Shown: positions 9,160 to 16,401 of the stretch, piece by piece
Layout of the letters: every line of letters begins with the position of its first letter
Position numbering within the stretch: the first letter of the stretch is position 1
Assembly (NCBI RefSeq): GCF_000720485.1
Contig: NZ_JOAX01000042.1
Location: forward strand, 1 to 49,679
From: Streptomyces ochraceiscleroticus
GTDB taxonomy: Bacteria > Actinomycetota > Actinomycetes > Streptomycetales > Streptomycetaceae
Direction of reading: 5' to 3'
Length of the DNA: 49,679 nt
Notes under the pieces: generated by a model
Databases searched by the model: none
Told to the model about the DNA's origin: nothing
The model's input: only the letters and a program-made list of their open reading frames with translations
Program-made: the position numbers and the translations under genes

Positions 9160-10125
9160 TCAGGCGGCCATGGCGCGCCCTCCCGTGCGCCGTCCGCGCG
9201 CCTCCAGGTACAGGCTCATGGCCAGGAGCGCGGCGCCCGTGGTGAGAAGGCTCCAGGGCAGGTAGCTGGTGAGGAGCAGGACGAGGGTACGCTGGGAGGA
9301 GACCAGGTCGACGGTGGCGGCCAGGTAGTCGGCGCGCATCTTCACGTGTCCGGCGAACGCGGTGACCTTGTCGCCGCCGGGCAGCAGGTCGCCGCCGCGC
9401 AGTTCCTCCTTGTGGATCTCCTCGCCGTTGACGGGCGCGCCGGTGACCGGCTCCACCCAGAACATCCGCTTGGTGGTGTACCAGCGCGTGGTGCCCATCT
9501 TCTCGACGGCTTCCGGGGTGACGCCCTTGACCGGCATCTTCTTGGGGAGCGGGACCTTGGTCCAGGGGATGGTCTGTTCGAAGTAGTAGACGTCGAGGCC
9601 CTGGAAGCGGCGGGTGCCTTTGTAGTGGATGGGCGCCGAGGTGCGGGTCTGGGCGTCGAAGTAGCTGTAGTCGCGCTTCTCGGTGAGGAAGGGCCACTTG
9701 TACTCGATGCCGTCGCGGCGCACCGGCTCGCCGTCGACCGCCTCGCCCTTCGCGTGCACGGGTTCCTGGGTGTGCGCGTCGAAGATGTAGCGCTCGGGGA
9801 TCTCGGAGACCATCTTGCCGTCGGGGCCGGCCACGTAGGACAGCGCGTCCCAGACGACGACGTCGCGGCCGGCCGTGCGTTCGACTTCTTCGGAGGCTTC
9901 GACGTTGCCCTTCAGCGTCTGCACGATGCTGATCTTCGGGACCCGCTTGGCCTTCATGGTGCCGTAGTCGATGAGGGTGGCGGGCTTGGCTTCCAGGACC
10001 ATCTCCTGGTACTGGCTCGGCGGGATCTTGGCGAGCCGGGGGAAGGCGTACCACCGCGTCAGCGGGGCCAGGACGGTACAGAAGACGGCGAGGGCGAGCA
10101 GGACGAGGCTGGACTTACGGCGCAT
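9160..10125 (-). CDS. DUF3068 (PorA-family) membrane protein
   Basis: A 321-residue protein anchored at both ends: a signal-anchor-like segment LVLLALAVFCTVLAPLTRWY near residues 7-26 and a C-terminal transmembrane segment LLTSYLPWSLLTTGAALLAM near 285-305. The region between is predicted to lie outside the membrane and has the DUF3068 features DALSYVAGPDGKMVSEIPER and YFEQTIPWTKVPLPKKMP. The family was named PorA from corynebacterial cell-wall context, but its function in streptomycetes is unknown. The gene lies 12 bases after a 44-codon gene on the same strand, so the two probably form one operon. Confidence 0.85.
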   Translation of the reverse strand: MRRKSSLVLLALAVFCTVLAPLTRWYAFPRLAKIPPSQYQEMVLEAKPATLIDYGTMKAKRVPKISIVQTLKGNVEASEEVERTAGRDVVVWDALSYVAGPDGKMVSEIPERYIFDAHTQEPVHAKGEAVDGEPVRRDGIEYKWPFLTEKRDYSYFDAQTRTSAPIHYKGTRRFQGLDVYYFEQTIPWTKVPLPKKMPVKGVTPEAVEKMGTTRWYTTKRMFWVEPVTGAPVNGEEIHKEELRGGDLLPGGDKVTAFAGHVKMRADYLAATVDLVSSQRTLVLLLTSYLPWSLLTTGAALLAMSLYLEARGRRTGGRAMAA

Positions 10126-10137
10126 GGCGGCGGCCCC

Positions 10138-10272
10138 TCAGGGGTGCTCGGGGACGGTGGTCCGCAACGGCTCGGGGAACGTGCGCCCTTCGGGGGCGCC
10201 GACGGCCGTCATGGTGAAGACCAGGGCCAGGGCAGCGGCCAGCCCGATCGCGGCTGCTGTGAGGGCACGCAT
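10138..10272 (-). CDS. SPW_0924-like small hydrophobic peptide
   Basis: A 44-residue peptide starting at ATG 10272 with a strong ribosome site (GGGAGG six bases upstream). The N-terminal half ALTAAAIGLAAALALVFTMT is a single membrane segment or uncleaved signal, followed by a short Pro-rich tail ending TTVPEHP. I recognise it as resembling the streptomycete SPW_0924 family, which has no known function. It directly precedes the DUF3068 gene, 12 bases apart, so the two may act together at the cell envelope. Confidence 0.8.
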   Translation of the reverse strand: MRALTAAAIGLAAALALVFTMTAVGAPEGRTFPEPLRTTVPEHP

Positions 10273-10403
10273 CCTGGGCCTCCCGTTCGACTGCGGGGCT
10301 CCCCGCCGGAACTGACGCGGCGTCAGGTGGTCGGGGCTGGGGCACCGTAGCAACGGGCGGCGGAGATGAGAACACTGAGAACACTCGGAACGGCACCGCA
10401 TAC

Positions 10404-10440
10404 GGAAGGGGCGCGACGCCTGAGCGCCGCACCCCCTTCC
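10404..10440 (-). terminator. Terminator hairpin after lytic transglycosylase
   Basis: Arms GGAAGGGG (10404-10411) and CCCCTTCC (10433-10440) pair perfectly and enclose a further GC-rich partial stem. It lies just downstream of the stop at 10466 on the minus strand. Confidence 0.6.
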
Positions 10441-10465
10441 CGCGTACCGTGCTGACGTGCGGTCG

Positions 10466-12286
10466 TCAGCCGACCTTGAGGTCCACCAGGAGCACCGCTC
10501 CGCCAGCCGTGGTGAGCCGGAGCTTGTATGTGCCGGAGTGGCTGTCGGTGAAGATCTCCGGCAGCTTCAGCAGGCCGTCGGCGTCGGTCTTCAGGCCGGT
10601 GAGCGTGCGTATCGGCGCGCCCTTGGCGTCCTTGAAGTACGGGCCTTCGGTGTTCTGCTCCGCCTTCGCGGCGTCGGCGGCGTCCCCGGCGATCATCGTG
10701 GCGGTGACGGCCACGCCGGCGGCGGCCTTGCCCTGATAGGTCGCCTTCACCTCGATGGGATCGGCGTAGGAGGCGCCCTCCGCGGCCTGCATCTCCTTGT
10801 CGGAGGTGCGGGCCAGGGCGTCGGCCTGCGGCCTGGCCTTGACGGTCGCGGTGAAGTCGGTGGCCGGCACGGCACGCCCCACCGCCGTCGCGCGGACGGT
10901 GTACGCCCCGGCCTTCTCGCCCGCGATCAGCGCCGGGGCGGTGGCGACACCGTCCTTGTCCGTGGTCACGGTGACCTTGGCGGCGCCGCCCTCGAAGCGG
11001 GTGTCGCCGTCGCCGCGTATCTCGTACTGGACTTTCACGCCGGAGACCGTGCGGTCCACGGTGTTCTTCGCGCGCACCCGGAGCCGGTCGGCGAACGAGT
11101 CGCCGGCGGTGGCGCTCACCTCCTTGTCCCCCATGCGCTCGAGAGAGGCGAGGGGCGCGGGCTGGGTGGGCGAGGGTGTCGGCGTGGGCGACTCGTTGGT
11201 GCCGCCCGGGGTCGTACCGGGCGACGAACCGTCCTCGGAGTCCGAGCCGTCTCCGGAACCCGGGCCGTCGCCGGGCGCGGGGCTCGGCTCGGGCCTCGTC
11301 CCGCCGTCGGTGCCGGTGCCGCCGCCGGACTCCGCCCCGTCGCCGTCCTTCCCCGGGGTGCCGTCGGCGTCCTTTCCGGCCTCGGTGTCCTTCCGGGAGT
11401 CCTGGTCCTTACCGTCCTTCGACGCATCCCCGGAGCGGGCCTTGTCCGAGCCGCTGCCTCCGGCGCCGGAACCGCCGGTGCGCGGTCCGGTCGGCAGGAC
11501 GCCGGCGCCGTCGGGCACTTCGTGCGTGCCCTTGCGGTAGTACTCGTACCAGGACAGCACCGTGCGCAGGTACTCCTCGGAGTGGTTGTAGCCGAGGATC
11601 GCGCGGTTCATATCCGCCTGGACCGACAGGTCTCGGTCGGCCGCGCACAGGTAGCGGCCGGCCGACAGGGCAGCGTCGTAGATGTTGTTGGGGTCGCTCG
11701 CGCCGTCGCCGTTGGCGTCCGTGCCCCACCTCGCCCAGGTGGAGGGGATGAACTGCATGGGGCCGACGGCGCGGTCGTGGGTGGTGTCATTGTCGAAGCG
11801 GCCGCGGTCGGTGTCGGTGATCCGGGCGAAGCCGTTGCCGTTGAGCTGGGGGCCGAGGATGGGACGCAGCGTCGTGCCGCTCTCGTCCACCGCGCCGCCG
11901 CGGGCCTGCCCGGACTCGACCTTGCCGATCGCGGCGAGCAACTCCCAGGGGAGGTGACAGCCGGGGTGGGAGCGGGCGAGGGACGCCTCGGCCTCCTTGT
12001 ACGCGGCGAGCACGGTCGCCGGTATGCCGGCCTCCGCGGGGCCGGTGGCTATGGGACCGTCCCCGCCCTGCTCCTTGCCGGGCCGCGGGCTGACGAGCGG
12101 GGGCAGGTCGGTGAAGTACGAGGAGTCGCCGTCGATGGGGGTGTCGCCCCGGGGGGCTTCGCGGGAACTCCCGGCGGCGTCGGCGGAGTCGGGCGCCTGG
12201 GAGGCGGTCAGCGCGGCGAGGGCCAGCGCCACCACCACACTGGAGGCCGCTCCTTTGCGGAGCCGTCGGCCGAACTTGGCTGCCAT
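10466..12286 (-). CDS. Secreted lytic murein transglycosylase with Ig-like tail
   Basis: A 606-residue exported enzyme predicted to cleave peptidoglycan glycan strands non-hydrolytically. A signal peptide spans about residues 1-38 (hydrophobic core SSVVVALALAALTA). The MltB-like catalytic domain covers about 88-265; the catalytic Glu is in GKVESGQ (E124), followed by AVGPMQFIPSTWARWGTD and NIYDAALSAGRYLC. A low-complexity Gly/Asp/Lys/Pro linker of about 120 residues leads to two Ig-like domains (about 395-490 and 495-606). ATG 12286 has GGGGGAG upstream. It is divergent from the DUF4184 gene. The long linker and paired Ig-like domains suggest reach into, or anchoring within, the wall. Confidence 0.9.
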   Translation of the reverse strand: MAAKFGRRLRKGAASSVVVALALAALTASQAPDSADAAGSSREAPRGDTPIDGDSSYFTDLPPLVSPRPGKEQGGDGPIATGPAEAGIPATVLAAYKEAEASLARSHPGCHLPWELLAAIGKVESGQARGGAVDESGTTLRPILGPQLNGNGFARITDTDRGRFDNDTTHDRAVGPMQFIPSTWARWGTDANGDGASDPNNIYDAALSAGRYLCAADRDLSVQADMNRAILGYNHSEEYLRTVLSWYEYYRKGTHEVPDGAGVLPTGPRTGGSGAGGSGSDKARSGDASKDGKDQDSRKDTEAGKDADGTPGKDGDGAESGGGTGTDGGTRPEPSPAPGDGPGSGDGSDSEDGSSPGTTPGGTNESPTPTPSPTQPAPLASLERMGDKEVSATAGDSFADRLRVRAKNTVDRTVSGVKVQYEIRGDGDTRFEGGAAKVTVTTDKDGVATAPALIAGEKAGAYTVRATAVGRAVPATDFTATVKARPQADALARTSDKEMQAAEGASYADPIEVKATYQGKAAAGVAVTATMIAGDAADAAKAEQNTEGPYFKDAKGAPIRTLTGLKTDADGLLKLPEIFTDSHSGTYKLRLTTAGGAVLLVDLKVG

Positions 12287-12492
12287 GTGTCCTACTCCCC
12301 CTCAGCGTTGACCCACCGCGCTGGATGCACGGTGTCGCGCTCTCGGCGCTCCAACGCACGCGACACTACGACAACTCCCCGCGCGCAGCTACCGTTCCCG
12401 GCTCGCCATCACCATCTGCTCACATCCGGCATACTGCCTCGAATCGATCACTCGATCATGCTCAACGGTCGGGTCCGGTCAGGAGAGAGATC

Positions 12493-13347
12493 ATGCCGTT
12501 CACACTCAGTCATGCCGCGGCGGTGCTGCCTGCCGTACGCCGCAACGGTACGGCGCGCGGGCCGCTGCTGGTGTCCGCGCTCGTCGCCGGGTCCTTCGCG
12601 CCGGACCTGACGTACTTCGCCGACACGGTCGTGCCCGGTGCGATGGCCTTCGGAGAATTCACGCACGCGCCGGCCGGTGTTCTCACCGTGGACACGCTCT
12701 GCGCGGCGCTTCTGGTGGGGTGCTGGCTGCTGCTGCGCGATCCACTGCTCGCGCTGTTGCCGGCAACGTGGCGGGGCAGGGTGGGCGCGCTGGTCACCGG
12801 CCCAGGTCAGCGGCAGGGGCTGTCCCGTGGGCGGTTCGCGCTGCGCTTCTGGTACTCCGCGGTGCTCGGCGCGCTCACGCACATCGTGTGGGACGCGTTC
12901 ACCCACCCCGGACGCTGGGGTGTCCGGCAGCTGCCCGTACTGCAGGAGCCGGTCGCCGGGTGGCCGGTGTACGCGTACGTGCAGTACGGCACTTCAGCGG
13001 TCGCACTCGCTGCCCTCGGGTGGTTCGTGTGCTCCGCGCTCCATCGGGCGCCGACCGGCGCCGTCCCCGAGGGGCTGCCCGTGCTCGGCAATCGGGCGCG
13101 GCTGTTGTGCTGCGCACTGCTGACGCTGTGCGTACTACTGGCGGCCTGGCATCGGGTGCTGCGGGCGCATGCGGTGTACGGCGGGGCGGCGACGTGGTTC
13201 GACTATGTGCCGACGGCGCTCTTCGGGGCGGGCGCCGGGCTGGGCGTGGCGCTCCCGGTGTGGGCGGCGGCGGTCCGTCTGAACGACCGCCGCCGTACGC
13301 GGGCCGCTGCCGCCCCGGCGGAAGAGACAGCGGCCGGGGGCCGGTGA
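12493..13347 (+). CDS. DUF4184-family integral membrane protein
   Basis: A 284-residue protein with about six hydrophobic segments. It opens with the DUF4184 signature MPFTLSHAAAVLPAVRR and contains the conserved LGALTHIVWDAFTHPGRWG. The His/Asp pattern resembles membrane-bound YdjM-type metal-dependent hydrolases, so a metal site in the membrane is plausible, but no activity is established. ATG 12493 follows AGGAGAGAGATC. The gene is divergent from the lytic transglycosylase, sharing a 206-base upstream region. It runs into a bidirectional terminator whose left arm contains its stop codon. Confidence 0.85.
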   Translation: MPFTLSHAAAVLPAVRRNGTARGPLLVSALVAGSFAPDLTYFADTVVPGAMAFGEFTHAPAGVLTVDTLCAALLVGCWLLLRDPLLALLPATWRGRVGALVTGPGQRQGLSRGRFALRFWYSAVLGALTHIVWDAFTHPGRWGVRQLPVLQEPVAGWPVYAYVQYGTSAVALAALGWFVCSALHRAPTGAVPEGLPVLGNRARLLCCALLTLCVLLAAWHRVLRAHAVYGGAATWFDYVPTALFGAGAGLGVALPVWAAAVRLNDRRRTRAAAAPAEETAAGGR

Positions 13348-13380
13348 GGGCAGCTCCGTCCCTCACCGGCCCCCGGCCGC
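13330..13380. terminator. Bidirectional terminator between DUF4184 gene and polA
   Basis: A perfect 21-bp inverted repeat (13330-13350 with 13360-13380) encloses a 9-base loop. The DUF4184 stop codon lies inside the left arm, and the polA stop codon is 12 bases beyond the right arm, so it serves both convergent genes. Confidence 0.9.
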
Positions 13381-13391
13381 CTCGTCACGCA

Positions 13392-16130
13392 TCAGTGCGC
13401 GGCGGACTCCCAGTCCCCGCCCGAGCCGACGGAGACGTCCAGCGGGGCGCGCAGCTCGACGGCACCGGCCATCTCGCGTCGTACCAGCTCCTCCACCTTC
13501 TTCTGCTCGCCGGGCGCCACCTCGACCACGATTTCGTCGTGGACCTGGAGCAGCATCCGGGACGTGAGCCCGGCGGCGGTCAGCGCCTCGTCGACACGCA
13601 GCATCGCGATCTTGACGATGTCCGCCGCGGTGCCCTGGATCGGGGCGTTCAGCGCCATCCGCTCGGCCATCTCGCGGCGCTGGCGGTTGTCGCTGTTGAG
13701 GTCGGGCAGATAGCGGCGGCGACCGAGCATGGTCTCGGTGTAGCCCGTGGCGCGGGCCCGGTCGACGACGTCCTGGAGGTAGTCGCGCACGCCGCCGAAG
13801 CGCTCGAAGAAGTTGTCCATGAGCTTGCGGGCCTCGTCCGGGGAGATGCCCAGCTGCTGGGACAGGCCGAACGCCGAGAGGCCGTACGCCAGCCCGTACG
13901 ACATCGCCTTGATCTTGCGGCGCATCTCGGGGTCGACCTCGGTCTTGGGCACCGAGAAGACGTGCGAGGCCACCGTGGTGTGCAGGTCCTCGCCGGAGGT
14001 GAACGCCTCGATGAGGCCCTCGTCCTCGGAGAGGTGCGCCATCACGCGCAGCTCGATCTGGCTGTAGTCCGCGGTCAGCAGCGTCTGATAGCCCTCGCCG
14101 ACCACGAAGCCGCGGCGGATGGCGCGGCCCTCGTCCGTGCGGACGGGGATGTTCTGCAGGTTGGGGTCGGTGGAGGAGAGCCGGCCGGTCGCGGCCACCG
14201 TCTGGTTGAACGTGGTGTGGATGCGGCCGTCCGCGGCGATGGTCTTGATCAGGCCCTCGACCGTCGTGCGCAGCTTGGCCTGCTCACGGTGGCGCAGCAT
14301 GATCACGGGCAGTTCGTTGTCGGTCTGCGCCGCGAGCCAGGCGAGGGCGTCCGCGTCGGTGGTGAAGCCGGTCTTGGTCTTCTTGGTCTTGGGCAGGCCC
14401 AGTTCGTTGAAGAGGACTTCCTGGAGCTGCTTGGGCGAGCCGAGGTTGAACTCGTGTCCCGCGGCGGCGTGCGCCTCGGTGACGGCCTGCTGGACGGCGG
14501 CCGCGAACTGCTGCTCGATGCGCTCCAGCCAGCCGCGGTCGGCGGCGATGCCGGAGCGCTCCATGCGGGCCAGCAGCACGCTGGTGGGCAGCTCGATGTC
14601 GCGCAGCAGGTCGGCGGCGCCGACCTCCTCCAGGCGCGTCTCGAAGGCGGCCCCGAGGTCGAGGACCGTACGGGCCTTGGCCATCAGGGCCTCGGCCTCG
14701 GCCTGCTCGTCGGCACCGAAGGCCAGCTGGCCGTCGCCGGCCGCCGCGGGGGCCAGGTCACGGCCGAGGTACTCCACGGAGAGCGCGTCCAGCGCGAAGG
14801 AGCGCCGGCCGGGCTTGACCAGGTACGCGGCGAGGGCGGTGTCCATGGTGACGCCGTCGATCTCCCAGCCGTGCTCGGGGAAGATCCGCATCAGGCCCTT
14901 GGCGTTGTGCATGACCTTCGGGCGCTCGCGGTCGGCGATCCAGGCGGCGAACGCCCGGTCGTCGGCCTCGTCCAGCTGCGTCGGGTCGAACCAGACGGCG
15001 GGGCCCGCGGCGGTGGCCAGGGCGACCTCGGCGACCGAGCCGCTGCCCAGCTTCCAGGAGTCGACCGTGGCGACACCGAGGAGAGCGCTGCCGTGCTCGG
15101 CGAGCCAGGGGGCGAGCTGCCCGGCGCCCGCGACGAGGCCGTCGATCTCGACGCCCGGCACGGGCTCGGTGGTGTCCGCGGCGTCCTCGGCTCCGGGGTC
15201 GACGGCCAGCAGGCGGTCGCGCAGACCCTGGTTACGGATCTCCAGCGCCTCCAGGAACACCGTGAGGGTCTGCCGGTCGTACCCCTCGCGCACCAGCTCG
15301 GCGGGGCCGCAGGGCAGCTCCACGTCGCGGACCATCTCGGTCAGCCGGCGGTTGAGCTTCACGGCCTCCAGGTGGTCGCGGAAGTTCTGCCCGGCCTTGC
15401 CCTTGACCTCTTCGGCCCGCTCGCACAGCTCCTGGAACGAACCGAACTGGTTGATCCACTTCGCGGCGGTCTTCTCACCGACACCGGGGATGCCCGGCAG
15501 GTTGTCCGACGGGTCGCCGCGCAGCGCGGCGTAGTCCGGGTACTGGGCGGGGGTCAGGCCGTACTTCTCGAACACCTTCTCCGGGGTGAAGCGGGTCAGC
15601 TCCGAGACGCCCTTGGTGGGGTAGAGCACCGTGACGTGCTCGCTGACCAGCTGGAAGGCGTCCCGGTCACCCGTGACGATGGACACCTCGAAACCCTGCT
15701 CGGTGGCCTGCGTGGCGAGCGTGGCGATGATGTCGTCCGCCTCGAAGCCGTCCGTGGCGAAGCGCTTCACGTGCATGGCGTCCAGCAGCTCGCCGATCAG
15801 CTCCACCTGCCCCTTGAACTCGTCCGGGGTCTTGGAACGATTGGCCTTGTAGTCGGGGAACTCCTCCGAGCGCCAGGTCTTGCGCGACACGTCGAAGGCC
15901 ACCGCGAAGTGGGTGGGCGCCTCGTCGCGCAGGGTGTTCGCCAGCATCGAGGCGAAGCCGTACACGGCATTCGTCGGTTGCCCCGTGGCGGTGGTGAAAT
16001 TCTCCGCGGGCAGGGCGAAGAACGCCCGGTACGCCATGGAGTGCCCGTCCATCAGGAGCAGCCGGGGACGCCCTCCCTCCGCCGTCTCGCTGCCGGTCGT
16101 TTCGCTCTTCTTCGCTGCCTTTGCTGCCAC
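13392..16130 (-). CDS. polA: DNA polymerase I
   Basis: Processes Okazaki fragments and fills repair gaps. The 912-residue protein has an N-terminal 5'-3' exonuclease (LLLMDGHSMAYRAFFALPAE, then DGFEADDIIATLA and GDPSDNLPGIPGVGEKTAAK) and a C-terminal polymerase. Polymerase motif A is TADYSQIELRVMAHLSEDEG (Asp 688), motif B RRKIKAMSYGLAYGLSAFGL, and motif C LQVHDEIVVEV (Asp 865). The middle 3'-5' exonuclease domain lacks the DxE of Exo I and the Tyr of Exo III, so proofreading is probably absent, as in other actinobacterial enzymes. I chose the GTG at 16130 from family length; upstream coding sequence in the open frame is unconvincing. Two DnaA-box-like sites lie upstream. Confidence 0.98.
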   Translation of the reverse strand: MAAKAAKKSETTGSETAEGGRPRLLLMDGHSMAYRAFFALPAENFTTATGQPTNAVYGFASMLANTLRDEAPTHFAVAFDVSRKTWRSEEFPDYKANRSKTPDEFKGQVELIGELLDAMHVKRFATDGFEADDIIATLATQATEQGFEVSIVTGDRDAFQLVSEHVTVLYPTKGVSELTRFTPEKVFEKYGLTPAQYPDYAALRGDPSDNLPGIPGVGEKTAAKWINQFGSFQELCERAEEVKGKAGQNFRDHLEAVKLNRRLTEMVRDVELPCGPAELVREGYDRQTLTVFLEALEIRNQGLRDRLLAVDPGAEDAADTTEPVPGVEIDGLVAGAGQLAPWLAEHGSALLGVATVDSWKLGSGSVAEVALATAAGPAVWFDPTQLDEADDRAFAAWIADRERPKVMHNAKGLMRIFPEHGWEIDGVTMDTALAAYLVKPGRRSFALDALSVEYLGRDLAPAAAGDGQLAFGADEQAEAEALMAKARTVLDLGAAFETRLEEVGAADLLRDIELPTSVLLARMERSGIAADRGWLERIEQQFAAAVQQAVTEAHAAAGHEFNLGSPKQLQEVLFNELGLPKTKKTKTGFTTDADALAWLAAQTDNELPVIMLRHREQAKLRTTVEGLIKTIAADGRIHTTFNQTVAATGRLSSTDPNLQNIPVRTDEGRAIRRGFVVGEGYQTLLTADYSQIELRVMAHLSEDEGLIEAFTSGEDLHTTVASHVFSVPKTEVDPEMRRKIKAMSYGLAYGLSAFGLSQQLGISPDEARKLMDNFFERFGGVRDYLQDVVDRARATGYTETMLGRRRYLPDLNSDNRQRREMAERMALNAPIQGTAADIVKIAMLRVDEALTAAGLTSRMLLQVHDEIVVEVAPGEQKKVEELVRREMAGAVELRAPLDVSVGSGGDWESAAH

Positions 16131-16202
16131 GCCCCCGATCCTGCCACGCCCCACTGACAATCCCTGCCGCGACGGCCGCTCCGGCCGTTCCCGGCGGGTG
16201 CC

Positions 16203-16245
16203 TGTGGACAACGTCATCACCCTCACCATCACGTCCTGTGGACGA
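16203..16245. promoter_or_regulatory. Pair of DnaA-box-like sites upstream of polA
   Basis: TGTGGACAA at 16203-16211 is the exact complement of TTGTCCACA, the preferred streptomycete DnaA box. A second site, TGTGGACGA at 16237-16245, differs by one base. Both lie in the same orientation in the 271-base divergent region between polA and the molybdopterin oxidoreductase gene. Binding is inferred. Confidence 0.4.
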
Positions 16246-16401
16246 CCGGCCGACGGTCGGTGGCGCGTGGCAGGATCGATCACAGGCGGACGGAACGCAT
16301 GGAGACTTGTTCCATGCATGATCCGGATGCCTGAATGGTGAAATACAGAGCGGCTGCTCGCGCACGGCAGCTCAGCATCATCGGCACCCAGGGAGACCGC
16401 C

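Noticed and set aside
12720..16157. 1145-codon plus-strand open frame antisense to polA
   Set aside because: It mirrors the codon pattern of polA and part of the DUF4184 gene and shows no recognisable motif.
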